DNA from: Sphingomonas sp. 3P27F8
GTDB lineage: Bacteria; Pseudomonadota; Alphaproteobacteria; Sphingomonadales; Sphingomonadaceae
Assembly (NCBI RefSeq): GCF_005502745.1
Contig: NZ_SCNL01000001.1
Coordinates: 434,001-498,000, forward strand
Reading direction: 5' to 3'
Length of the DNA stretch: 64,000 nt
This document shows, piece after piece, positions 53,081-61,700 of the stretch. Each line of letters starts with the position of its first letter. Within the stretch, counting starts at the first letter, position 1. The position numbers and the translations under genes are program-made. The notes beneath the pieces were generated by a model that saw only the letters and a list, made by a program, of their open reading frames with translations, did not search any database and had not been told where the DNA came from.

Positions 53081-53533
53081 ATGAACGATCATGCTGCGGC
53101 GGACGAGGTGCGCATTCATATCAACCGCGAAGTCTATCATTCGCCCAGTCCGACCACTGGCGACGCACTGTACGAGCTTGGGGATATCCCCAAGAACGAA
53201 GCGCTGTACCGCGAAGTCCAGGGCGACGTGGAAGACGAGCGCATCGTGCGCGACGACACGCCCCTCGATCTGGTCGCGGACGCGCATTTTTACAGCAAGC
53301 AGGTGTTCGATATCCTGGTCAATGGCGACGACCACGTGATCGATACCAACCACATCAACTACGACCGCGTCGTCAATCTCTACCTCGGCAGCGGCGGCAC
53401 GGCATCGGCCGAATATCTGGTCAAGTATTCTCACGGGCCGGCCAAAAATCCGAGCGGCACGCTCGTCCAGGGACCCAACGTGGAGGTGAAAGATGGAATG
53501 CGATTTCGCGTTGCCGGAACTGGTGAATCGTAA
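53081..53533 (+). CDS. Multiubiquitin-domain (tandem ubiquitin-like) protein
   Basis: A 150-residue protein made of two ubiquitin-like repeats: about residues 8-72 (EVRIHINREVYHSPSPTTGDALYELGDIP) and 75-146 (FDILVNGDDHVIDTNHINYDRVVNLYLG, ending GMRFRVAGTGES). The pattern fits the bacterial multiubiquitin family. The C-terminus is not a plain di-glycine; the tail GTGES would need trimming or be used differently. AAAGG lies seven bases before ATG 53081. The next gene, an E1-like enzyme, overlaps its 3' end by 41 bases, so the two are translated together. Confidence 0.85.
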   Translation: MNDHAAADEVRIHINREVYHSPSPTTGDALYELGDIPKNEALYREVQGDVEDERIVRDDTPLDLVADAHFYSKQVFDILVNGDDHVIDTNHINYDRVVNLYLGSGGTASAEYLVKYSHGPAKNPSGTLVQGPNVEVKDGMRFRVAGTGES

Positions 53534-54674
53534 TCCTTTTCTGAAGGATTTGGACGAGACGGGGCATCTGATCGACTTTGTCGGCGGATACCTCATCCTG
53601 TACGGCTGGCCCTATCTCGATGCGGACGGGCACCTCCAGCATGGAGATTGGCTGAGTTCCGTAAATTTGGCTGATGGCGTGATGGAACCGAAGGACCATC
53701 AGGCACTGTGGCGCGGTAGCCGACCATGCGATCTAAGTGGAAAGCCGTTGGCACTTGGCGGCGGCGAGAGTGCCATTGCCATCACCGACGACTATTCGAC
53801 CAACCAGTCCTTCTCGTGCAAGCTGCTGGGCGATTCTGGTCAGATGCGCGAATACACCTCGTTTGCGGAAAAGATCGAAACCTATCTCGAAAAGATTACG
53901 GGACCCGCGCTTGCGGCGTTTCCTGACGCGACGCCGCTTGCCGCCATCGAAGTTAGAGCCGCCGAACAGAAATCCCCGCTCAAATTTCCGGACACGATGT
54001 CTGCGCGATATGAGATCAATGATCTGTCGACACGCTTGCGCGGCAAGAGGGTCGCAATCATCGGGCTAGGTGGAACTGGCGCCTATATCCTCGACTTCCT
54101 TGCGCGCACGCATCTCGCGACCATTCGGCTCTTCGACGACGACAAGGTGCACGTACATACCATCTTCCGGATGCCGGGCTTCATCCCTCGCGCTATCGGG
54201 CAACGCAAGGTCAACGCGCTGGCGACGCAATATAGCCAGTGGCATGGCGCGATCGAGCCGGTGCCGGAACGGGTGACGCACGACAATATCGCGCAATTGA
54301 AAGACTTCGACTTCGTCTTTGTATCGGTCGATGATGGCCCGTCGAGGCTTGTGATCGTCGATTGGCTAACTGCCAACAATGTTCCGTTTGTCGATTGCGG
54401 TATGGGCCTGACGCGCTCTGCGGTCGGCTTGAGCGCGTTCATTCGCGTAACCGGCACCGATCGTCGGGCATTCGAAGAGAATGTCGGATCGGTAAGATTG
54501 CCGATCCAAAACCCGAAGGACGACGAATATCGCAAGCGCCCGCAGATCACCGAGTTGAACGCGCTGAACGCAGCGATGGCTGTCATCCGGTTCAAACAGC
54601 ACTTCGGTTTGCTCGATTACGAGGGCACTGCAAGCGCGTATATCTTTGACTCGGTGCCGTTCGAAATCGACTGA
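53493..54674 (+). CDS. E1-like ThiF adenylyltransferase with N-terminal DUF6791-type domain
   Basis: A 393-residue activating enzyme. The N-terminal domain (about 1-145) resembles DUF6791, a region often paired with bacterial ubiquitin-like systems; it contains SRPCD (Cys79) and Cys109. The ThiF/E1 domain starts near 183: GLGGTG at 191-196, RLFDDDKVHVHTIFR with the nucleotide-binding Asp, and Cys302 in FVDCGMGL, a candidate thioester cysteine. It should adenylate the C-terminus of the multiubiquitin protein. GGAGG precedes ATG 53493, which lies inside the upstream gene. No separate E2 gene is seen. Confidence 0.87.
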   Translation: MECDFALPELVNRNPFLKDLDETGHLIDFVGGYLILYGWPYLDADGHLQHGDWLSSVNLADGVMEPKDHQALWRGSRPCDLSGKPLALGGGESAIAITDDYSTNQSFSCKLLGDSGQMREYTSFAEKIETYLEKITGPALAAFPDATPLAAIEVRAAEQKSPLKFPDTMSARYEINDLSTRLRGKRVAIIGLGGTGAYILDFLARTHLATIRLFDDDKVHVHTIFRMPGFIPRAIGQRKVNALATQYSQWHGAIEPVPERVTHDNIAQLKDFDFVFVSVDDGPSRLVIVDWLTANNVPFVDCGMGLTRSAVGLSAFIRVTGTDRRAFEENVGSVRLPIQNPKDDEYRKRPQITELNALNAAMAVIRFKQHFGLLDYEGTASAYIFDSVPFEID

Positions 54675-54687
54675 AAGGCGTGAGCCC

Positions 54688-55101
54688 GTGAAATATCGAT
54701 ATCAAGCTGTCGAGCGCATTCCCAAAGAGCTGAGCCCGGGCGTCGTCTATCACAGCGAAGAGTTTGAGATCGGAGCGCTGTTATGTGCTTGCGGGTGTGG
54801 CCACCGTGTCAGCCTTCTGGTGCCGGATAGCCACGAGATCACGTCCGCAGACGATCTGGCGACAATCCACCCGTCCATTTCGGTCTGCGATGCGCCCTGT
54901 AAATCGCATTACTTCATCCGCGGCGGTGAGGTGGAATGGCTTCCAACATTTTCGAGTGCGATGGCGGCCACCACAATGCAGCTGCAAATCGCCCGACACG
55001 CGCTGCGCGACAATGAACCTGTCCCTGTTACTTGGCGCGACCGCATCAAGTCCAGGGTTGGCGAGGCGTTCCGCAAGCTCTTGTCGATCTTTGGACGATG
55101 A
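54688..55101 (+). CDS. DUF6527 family protein
   Basis: A 137-residue protein with a cysteine cluster CACGCG (Cys33, Cys35, Cys37) and a second pair, VCDAPCKSHYFI (Cys67, Cys71, His74), likely binding zinc. DUF6527 genes are known companions of multiubiquitin/E1 operons; the biochemical role is not certain to me. The start is GTG 54688 with AAAGG nine bases upstream; it follows the E1 stop by 13 bases. The basic C-terminus (RDRIKSRVGEAFRKLLSIFGR) is amphipathic. Confidence 0.8.
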   Translation: MKYRYQAVERIPKELSPGVVYHSEEFEIGALLCACGCGHRVSLLVPDSHEITSADDLATIHPSISVCDAPCKSHYFIRGGEVEWLPTFSSAMAATTMQLQIARHALRDNEPVPVTWRDRIKSRVGEAFRKLLSIFGR

Positions 55102-55204
55102 TGCTGGCACCTGTCCGACCAGACGCTCCGCCTGGGGAGGTGACGATATACGCAAAATCGAAAAAGGACGAGCAAGCCTAATAATCCGGGAAGGCTGAAC
55201 CGCT

Positions 55205-55675
55205 ATGACATCTCCCAATTTCGAGCATCTCAAGGCGCATATTCTTCCGTTATCCGTCGCATCAAATTTCGAGGCAGCCCGTCAGGAATGGGAGCTTGTC
55301 GCTGTTGAGATCAGCGAGGAGTGGGATAATTGCCCCTGTGGTCAGGACATCAAGGAACATTGCTACATTCGTAACCGTCACAACGGAAACAGCACCTATG
55401 TGGGCAACGTCTGCATCAATCGCTTCATCCAGATTAGTACCGGAAATCTGTTCGACGGTCTGAGGCGCATCGCCGAAGATGAGACCGCAAATGCCAACCA
55501 CGATTTGATCGAGCACGCCTATCGCATGGGCTACCTGTACAGCGAAAAGGAATATCGCTTCCTGATTCAGACTGCTCGAAAGCGCACACTGTCTCAGGCC
55601 CAATTGGACTGGAAGCGCAAGATCAACCGCCGAATCCTAGCGCAAACAATCGTGCAGCGCCGGACGAAGCGATGA
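55205..55675 (+). CDS. Zinc-ribbon-like protein, last gene of the ubiquitin-like operon
   Basis: A 156-residue soluble protein with a possible metal site: Cys43 and Cys45 in DNCPCGQDIKEHCYIRNRHNG (plus His52, Cys53), then Cys70 in YVGNVCINRF. The C-terminal half is helical and basic (RKRTLSQAQLDWKRKINRRILAQTI). I recall the CPCG...HCYIRN...VGNVC pattern from uncharacterised phage and genomic-island proteins, with no known role. It starts 103 bases after the DUF6527 stop with AAGG upstream. Codon use is visibly more A/T-rich than in neighbouring operons. Confidence 0.7.
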   Translation: MTSPNFEHLKAHILPLSVASNFEAARQEWELVAVEISEEWDNCPCGQDIKEHCYIRNRHNGNSTYVGNVCINRFIQISTGNLFDGLRRIAEDETANANHDLIEHAYRMGYLYSEKEYRFLIQTARKRTLSQAQLDWKRKINRRILAQTIVQRRTKR

Positions 55676-56072
55676 GCGACGTGAACCCACGGCAGCTATT
55701 TCAGATCGCGGAACGAAAGCCGTCGGTCTGCTAACGGCCCGGTTTCGGCATTTCAAATGAGGCAGCGTTGGCTCTTAGACCGTTGCCCGGAGGAACGACG
55801 GTAACGAGCGAATCCCTTCGCCCGCTCCAAATTTAAAACAAAAAAATCGTGCGGTTAAGCGGTCCTGATGGATCGCTTTTTATGCAGCGGAACCGCGCCA
55901 CAACGGCGGCGATGGCATTCCTGGCGCGGGGCTTACCATTCACCGGCTATTCTGTGGCCAGGTCCGCCGCCTGCCGAACTGAGCGAGCGCTGAACCCTGG
56001 GCCACCTTAGCGATCCTGTTTGGTGTAGAGATGGTTTTGTTCCTGGCGGGATTGCCATAGAGCGATCCTGTC
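55676..56072. other. Gene-free stretch after the ubiquitin-like operon
   Basis: About 397 bases including an unusually A-rich patch near 55830 and the terminator at 55858. The right part should hold the promoter of the exopolysaccharide operon; I cannot place it. Confidence 0.5.
55858..55881 (+). terminator. Rho-independent terminator downstream of the ubiquitin-like operon
   Basis: AGCGGTCC-TGAT-GGATCGCT followed by TTTTA: an 8-bp stem with one G-T pair, a four-base loop and a T run. It lies about 180 bases after the last stop codon and isolates the island from the exopolysaccharide operon. Confidence 0.75.
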
Positions 56073-57458
56073 ATGGCCTTACGAACCCCCTTGATCCCGT
56101 CGCGACCGTCACTGTCGTTTGCCTTGCTGCTATCTTTGCTCGCCGCAATATGGATTGCCGGCGGCGCTTCACGTGCGGACGTTCCTGGGCAACTGATCGT
56201 GCGTGGCGCGGCGTGGCTGGCGCTGGTCGCCGGTGCGCTCGCTGCCGACTGGCCCCGCTGGCGCGATGCGCGGCCCGTTGCACTGCTGCTGGCGGCGTCG
56301 ATCACGCTGGCTGCACTGCAGCTAGTGCCGCTGCCGCCCGCCCTGTGGCAGGAGCTGCCCGGCCGAGCGCCCTTCGCGGACGCAGCGCTCGGCGGAGCAG
56401 GGCAGCCTTGGCGCCCCTGGTCGATTGTTCCCGGCGCAACGGCGAATGCGCTATTTTCATTGGTGGTGCCGTTGACGGTTTTACTGTTGCTGCTCGGCAC
56501 AAGGCCGGCCGAGCGCGCAATCCTGCCCGGCATTCTGTTGGCTCTGATTGTCGCTTCGATGTTGATTGGCCTGCTGCAGTTCTCGGGTGCCGGCTTCAAC
56601 AACCCGCTTGTCAACGACACGCGGGGGCAGGTTAGCGGGACTTTCGCGAACCGCAATCATTTCGCCCTTTTCGTGGCGATCGGCTGCGCACTGGCGCCGG
56701 TATGGGCATTCCAGGGCGGCCGTCGGCCGGGCTGGCGGGCCCCGATCGCATTCGGGCTGCTTCCGCTTTTTGCGCTGACCATTCTGGCAAGCGGATCACG
56801 CGCCGGCATGCTTGTCGGTGTCATTGGCCTGGCGGTGGGGCTGATCATCCCATGGCGCCCGCTGCGAAGGGAACTGGGCCGCTACCCGCGCTGGGTTTTG
56901 CCCGCGATGATCGGTGGCTTTGTCGCGATGATCCTGGCGCTGGTGGCGTTGAGCATTGCGGCGGATCGCGCAGTCTCAATCAGCCGGGTGCTGACGATTG
57001 AACCCGGCGAGGACATGCGGCGACGTGCGCTGCCGACGGTGCTGGAACTGATTCGAACGTATTTCCCGGCGGGGTCGGGGCTTGGCGCCTTCGATCCGAT
57101 ATTCAGGATACACGAGCCTTTTGCGCTGCTGACGTTCACCTATTTCAACCACGCCCATAACGATTTTCTCGAGATTGTGCTCGACACCGGGTTGCCGGGC
57201 CTGCTGCTGCTTTCGGTTTCGCTCGCGTGGTGGTTGTGGGCGAGCGTCAAGGCATGGCAAAAACCGGAGGCTTTGCCGCGATTGGGTTCGGCGCTGCTGC
57301 TGCTGGTGCTGGTCGCCAGTCTGTTCGACTATCCGGCGCGCACTCCTATAATCATGACCTGCGTGATTATCGCGGCGTTGTGGCTGAATGGCGAACGGCC
57401 GCGAAACGCGGAAGGGCGGGCGCGGCCAGCTTTACCCATTGGGAGGACAGACCTATAG
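56073..57458 (+). CDS. O-antigen ligase/polymerase-like exopolysaccharide protein (Wzy/GelE-like)
   Basis: A 461-residue membrane protein with about 11-12 helices. The large loop near residues 330-370 reads GSGLGAFDPIFRIHEP then YFNHAHNDFLEIVLDTGLPGLLLL. The H-x2-HNDFLE motif is characteristic of the Wzy_C/O-antigen ligase superfamily. NDTRGQVSGTFANRNHFALF (about 175) is the other conserved loop. It probably polymerises or ligates repeat units of an exopolysaccharide in the inner membrane. The export lipoprotein and Wzc genes follow directly. Confidence 0.85.
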   Translation: MALRTPLIPSRPSLSFALLLSLLAAIWIAGGASRADVPGQLIVRGAAWLALVAGALAADWPRWRDARPVALLLAASITLAALQLVPLPPALWQELPGRAPFADAALGGAGQPWRPWSIVPGATANALFSLVVPLTVLLLLLGTRPAERAILPGILLALIVASMLIGLLQFSGAGFNNPLVNDTRGQVSGTFANRNHFALFVAIGCALAPVWAFQGGRRPGWRAPIAFGLLPLFALTILASGSRAGMLVGVIGLAVGLIIPWRPLRRELGRYPRWVLPAMIGGFVAMILALVALSIAADRAVSISRVLTIEPGEDMRRRALPTVLELIRTYFPAGSGLGAFDPIFRIHEPFALLTFTYFNHAHNDFLEIVLDTGLPGLLLLSVSLAWWLWASVKAWQKPEALPRLGSALLLLVLVASLFDYPARTPIIMTCVIIAALWLNGERPRNAEGRARPALPIGRTDL

Positions 57459-57499
57459 GCCACGGCAACCCTTCCTTCATCTGTGGAAGTTTCAGTTAG

Positions 57500-58213
57500 A
57501 TGCGTTACCCTTGCCTTGCCCTGCTGATGGCGACCGCCGCGCTTGCGGGATGCGCCGGCCGACAAGCTCTGCAATCCACCGAGCGCCTTACCGTCGTGAA
57601 AGACAGCACGACGCTGCCCGGGCCTAACCGGCTCGATCTCACCGCGCCGGATCGGCCCTCGTTGATCGGGCCGCTAGATACGATCCAGGTCGATGTGTTC
57701 AACGTTCCCGATCTGAGCCGCGAAGTGCAGGTCGACGCCAGTGGCCGGGTTTCCATGCCGCTGGCCGGGACAATCGACGCGCGCGGCAAGACTTCGGCCG
57801 AACTCGCGGAGGCCATCGAGGCGGCGCTGCGCGGTCGCTACGTGCGCAATCCGGAAGTGACGGTGAACATCAAGAGCTCGGTGAGCCAGGTGGTGACGGT
57901 CGACGGGCAGGTGGTGGAACCGGGGCTGTATCCCGTGACCAACCAGATGACATTGATGCGGGCTATCGCCTCGGCCAAGGGCCTGTCGGAATATGCGCGG
58001 CAGGACGATGTCGTGATCCTGCGCACCGTGGATGGACGAAAAATGGCAGGTCTCTACAATGTCGGCGCTATCCGGCGGGGGGGATATGACGATCCGCCGA
58101 TCTATGCGAACGACGTGATCGTTGTCGGGGATTCGCCGCAGCGTCGCCTGTTCCGCGACTTTGTCTCGCTTTCGCCTATTCTTGCCGCGCCGCTGATCGC
58201 GATCGTGAACTAG
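57500..58213 (+). CDS. Polysaccharide export lipoprotein (Wza/GelD-like)
   Basis: A 237-residue outer-membrane export protein. It has a signal peptide with lipobox LAGCAG, then the polysaccharide-export domain (LIGPLDTIQVDVFNVPDLSREVQVDASGRVSMPLAG), a SLBB domain (VDGQVVEPGLYPVTNQMTLMRAIASAKGLSEYARQDDVVIL) and a C-terminal amphipathic segment after NDVIVVGDSPQRRLF. It is expected to form the outer-membrane pore for the polysaccharide. It lies between the polymerase and the Wzc-type kinase. Confidence 0.92.
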   Translation: MRYPCLALLMATAALAGCAGRQALQSTERLTVVKDSTTLPGPNRLDLTAPDRPSLIGPLDTIQVDVFNVPDLSREVQVDASGRVSMPLAGTIDARGKTSAELAEAIEAALRGRYVRNPEVTVNIKSSVSQVVTVDGQVVEPGLYPVTNQMTLMRAIASAKGLSEYARQDDVVILRTVDGRKMAGLYNVGAIRRGGYDDPPIYANDVIVVGDSPQRRLFRDFVSLSPILAAPLIAIVN

Positions 58214-58228
58214 GAAGGGGCAACCGAC

Positions 58229-60451
58229 ATGAACTTGGTCACTTCCAATTTGCTGGGCGCCGGCCCGGCCACCGGGCCGATAGTCGCCCAGACGGGTATC
58301 GGCACGCACGATCGCATCCCGCTGATCCGTCAGTATCTGCGCGTCGCGCTGCGCTGGCGCTATGTAATTCTTGGCGCGGTGGCCGGTTGTGTTCTGCTAG
58401 GCCTAATCGCTACCCTGCTGATGACGCCGAAATATACCGCCACGGCGACAATCGAGATTTCGCGCGAATCAGACAAGGTCACCAATTTCCAGGGGGTCGA
58501 CCGCGAAGCAAGCGTCGCCGATCAGGAATTCTATCAGACGCAATATGGCCTGTTGAAATCGCGCTCGCTTTCGGAACGGGTGGCGACGCAGTTGCGGCTC
58601 GTCGACGATCCCAAGTTCTTCCAGATGTTCGGCATTCCGGATAAGAATCCGGCATTTCAGCTCGTTAACGGGCGTTATCCGTCCATGGGCAGGCAGGAGC
58701 GCCAGCGCGTGGCTGGCGAGACGCTGCTGAAATATCTGGGTGTCAGCCCGACGAGACTGTCGCGGCTGGTCGATGTCACCTTCACCAGCCCCGATCCCGA
58801 TTTCTCCGCCAAGGTCACCAATGCCTGGGCCGACAATTTCATCCAGACCAATCTGGAGCGCAAGACCCAGGCAACATCCTATGGCCGCAACCTGCTGCAG
58901 CGGCAGCTTGGGCAGCTGAAAGACAAGCTGGACGAATCCCTCCGCCAACTCGTCAGTTACGCGTCGGCGGAGAAGATCATCAACCTGCCGGCCCAGTCGG
59001 GAGATGGCAAAACAACGGGCGAACGCTCGATCGTCGCGGATGATCTCGCCTCGCTCAACGCGGCGCTTTCGCAGTCGACGGCCGATCGCATTCAGGCGGA
59101 GGCGCGCTACGAACAGGCGGGACGTGCCGGCGCCTCAACAGAGGCGCTGCGCAATATCGCCATTAACGGGCTGCGGCAGAAGCGCGCGGAGCTGTCTGCT
59201 GAATATCAGCGGATGATGATGCAGTTCGAGCCGGAATATCCCGCCGCGAAGGCGATCCAGTCGCAGATCGACCAGCTTGACCGCTCGATTGCGCGCGAGG
59301 AAAGCCGTGTTTCAGGGTCGCTGCAGGCTGATTATCGCGAGGCGCAGGAGCGCGAAAGATCGCTGCAGGCCAAGGTCGACCAACTCAAGGGCAGCTATCT
59401 CGATCTGCGCCGGCGCAGCATTCAATATAATATCTATCAGCAAGAGGTAGATACGAACCGCGCGCTTTATGACGGTCTGCTTCAGCGCTACAAGGAAATC
59501 GGCGTTGCCGGCGGTGTTGGCGTCAACAATATCTCTGTCGTCGATCCGGCCGATACGCCGCAAAAACCGTCCAGTCCGCGTCTGCTGATCAACCTTGCCA
59601 TCTCGCTGTTCGCTGGGTTGGGCATTGGCGCACTCGCAGCCTTCGCGCTGGAACAGATGGACGAAGCGATCGCCGATCCGGCGGAAGTGGAGCGGCGGCT
59701 CGGCCTGGCGCTGCTCGGTTCGGTACCGAAGGTGGAGGGGGCCACTCCGAAGGAGGCGCTGCTCGATCGCAAGTCCGATCTGTTCGATGCCTATCTCGCG
59801 GTTCAGACCAACCTCGCCTTCACTACCGAACACGGCGTGCCGCGTTCCTTAGCGGTCACGTCGACACGGCCGGCGGAGGGCAAGTCGACTACCTCGCTCG
59901 CGCTTGCCACCACGCTGGCGCGTGCGCAGCGCAAGGTAATCCTGGTCGATGGCGACATGCGTTCGCCCTCGGTCCATCACCTTGGCGGGGTTAGCCATGA
60001 ACGTGGGCTCAGCAACTTCCTCTCGGGTGACGACAACATCGCCTCGCTGACCTTCGCCATGACCGATCTGGGCTTCACCGCCATGTCGGCCGGGCCGATC
60101 CCTCCCAATGCGGCAGAGCTGCTGACCGGCAATCGCCTTGCGGTGCTGATCGAGCGGCTGCTGGAAACCTACGATCATGTCGTGATCGATTCTCCGCCGG
60201 TAATGGGGCTGGCCGACGCGCCGCTGATTGCCTCGCGGGTGGAGGGCGTGATCTACGCCGTGGAATCGCACGGTATCCGCTCCAGTCTGGTCAAGACCGC
60301 GCTGGGCAGGCTCGTCAGCGCCAACGCACATATCATCGGCGGCGTGCTCACCAAGTTCGAGGCGCGCAAGGCGCATTACGGCTATGGCTATGAATATGGC
60401 TACGGCTACGGCCGTGACGGCAAGGTCGACAAGGCGGCGCGCGGGGGATGA
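58229..60451 (+). CDS. Wzc-type chain-length regulator and tyrosine kinase
   Basis: A 740-residue fusion of a Wzz/GumC-type domain and a BY-kinase. A helix near 50-70 (YVILGAVAGCVLLGLIATLLM) precedes a long periplasmic coiled-coil region, then a second helix (LLINLAISLFAGLGIGALAAFAL) near 455. The kinase has Walker A STRPAEGKSTTSLAL near 547, Walker A' VDGDMRSP, and Walker B HVVIDSPPV. The C-terminus is a tyrosine-rich tail, HYGYGYEYGYGYGRDGK, the autophosphorylation cluster. Its cycle controls polymer length and export. The stop overlaps the next start (ATGA). Confidence 0.93.
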   Translation: MNLVTSNLLGAGPATGPIVAQTGIGTHDRIPLIRQYLRVALRWRYVILGAVAGCVLLGLIATLLMTPKYTATATIEISRESDKVTNFQGVDREASVADQEFYQTQYGLLKSRSLSERVATQLRLVDDPKFFQMFGIPDKNPAFQLVNGRYPSMGRQERQRVAGETLLKYLGVSPTRLSRLVDVTFTSPDPDFSAKVTNAWADNFIQTNLERKTQATSYGRNLLQRQLGQLKDKLDESLRQLVSYASAEKIINLPAQSGDGKTTGERSIVADDLASLNAALSQSTADRIQAEARYEQAGRAGASTEALRNIAINGLRQKRAELSAEYQRMMMQFEPEYPAAKAIQSQIDQLDRSIAREESRVSGSLQADYREAQERERSLQAKVDQLKGSYLDLRRRSIQYNIYQQEVDTNRALYDGLLQRYKEIGVAGGVGVNNISVVDPADTPQKPSSPRLLINLAISLFAGLGIGALAAFALEQMDEAIADPAEVERRLGLALLGSVPKVEGATPKEALLDRKSDLFDAYLAVQTNLAFTTEHGVPRSLAVTSTRPAEGKSTTSLALATTLARAQRKVILVDGDMRSPSVHHLGGVSHERGLSNFLSGDDNIASLTFAMTDLGFTAMSAGPIPPNAAELLTGNRLAVLIERLLETYDHVVIDSPPVMGLADAPLIASRVEGVIYAVESHGIRSSLVKTALGRLVSANAHIIGGVLTKFEARKAHYGYGYEYGYGYGRDGKVDKAARGG

Positions 60452-61680
60452 GTCGACGACGCCGTATCCTGCCACGACGAGGAGCCAGCGAATGGGGCAT
60501 TCGCATCGCGCTGGCGATGGTTATGGCGACGGTGGGAACCTGGTCGGTGATGCAGTCGCTGGCATATTCGGAACGCGGCGCCGCCCCTGAACTGGCGCAC
60601 CAGCTCGCGCCCGGCGACGGGCGGATCACGGCGCTCCTGTCGGAGAAACTGTCCGGCCCGGAGGCCACGCCCGCCGAGCGCGCCAAGGCTGACCAGCTGG
60701 CCCGCCTCGCCTTGCGGCAGGATCCCACCGCCGTGCCCGCTGCGGCTACGCTCGGGATCGATGCTCAGCTTCGCGGCGATACCGCCGGCGCGCGGCGCAT
60801 TTTCGCTTATGCACAGATGCTCTCCCGGCGCGACCTGCGTACCCGCCTCTGGGCGATCGAGGATGCGGTGGGGCGTGGCGACGTGGCGGGGGCGCTGAGG
60901 CAATATGACATCACGCTCCGCACCTCCACATATGGTTCGGATCTGCTATTCCCGGTGTTGTCCTCCGCGATAGCCGATCCGGCGATCCGCGATGCGCTTG
61001 TCGGCACGCTCGCCGCGCAGCCGGTCTGGGCGCAGGCATTCATCGATTATGCCGCCAGTCATGCGCCCGATCCGCGCAGCGCCGGCGGACTTTTCGCCAG
61101 GCTGCGGCGCATCGGGGTGCCGATCTCCGGCAACGCCAGCGCGGTGCTGCTCAACGCGCTGCTGAGCGCCGGTTTTCGCGACGAGGCCTGGAGCTATTAC
61201 GCGTCGATTCGCCCCGGGGCAGACCGGCGCATGTCGCGTGATCCGCGCTTCGTCGCCGCGCTCGACACGCCCTCCCCCTTGGACTGGGTGCCGATCGCCG
61301 ATGGCGGCATTTCCGCCTCGATCCAGAGGGAAGGCAGGAATGGTATCTTCGATTTCTCCGCGCCGGCAAGCGTCGGCGGGCCAGTCTTGCGGCAGATGCA
61401 GCTGTTGCCGGCCGGTGATTATGTGCTTGGGGGCCATAGCCTGAACATCGATCCGCCGGGCGGTTCGCGACCGTATTGGACACTGACTTGCCAGGACGGG
61501 CGCGAGCTTGGGCGCGTCGCCTTTCCCAAGTCGGCCCAGGCCGGCGGCAATTTCGCTGGACGGTTCACCGTTCCCGCAGGATGCGTAACGCAATATCTAT
61601 CGCTGGTCGTCCAACCATCCGATGCAGTGGGCGGGGTGAGCGGGCAGGTTGACCGGGTGCAGCTGGCCCCGGCGCATTGA
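60448..61680 (+). CDS. Exopolysaccharide-operon protein with helical repeats, unknown
   Basis: A 410-residue protein with an N-terminal membrane anchor (IRIALAMVMATVGTWSVMQSLAYSERG) and a TPR-like helical region (about 60-280). A beta-rich C-terminal domain follows (ISASIQREGRNGIFDFSAPASVGGPVLRQMQLLPAGDYVLGGHS, then YWTLTCQDGRELGR), which may be a carbohydrate-binding-like fold. It overlaps the Wzc gene by four bases, so it belongs to the export machinery, probably periplasmic. No named family is recognised. Confidence 0.75.
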   Translation: MSRRRRILPRRGASEWGIRIALAMVMATVGTWSVMQSLAYSERGAAPELAHQLAPGDGRITALLSEKLSGPEATPAERAKADQLARLALRQDPTAVPAAATLGIDAQLRGDTAGARRIFAYAQMLSRRDLRTRLWAIEDAVGRGDVAGALRQYDITLRTSTYGSDLLFPVLSSAIADPAIRDALVGTLAAQPVWAQAFIDYAASHAPDPRSAGGLFARLRRIGVPISGNASAVLLNALLSAGFRDEAWSYYASIRPGADRRMSRDPRFVAALDTPSPLDWVPIADGGISASIQREGRNGIFDFSAPASVGGPVLRQMQLLPAGDYVLGGHSLNIDPPGGSRPYWTLTCQDGRELGRVAFPKSAQAGGNFAGRFTVPAGCVTQYLSLVVQPSDAVGGVSGQVDRVQLAPAH

Positions 61681-61700
61681 TCGGCAGCGAGGGAACGACG

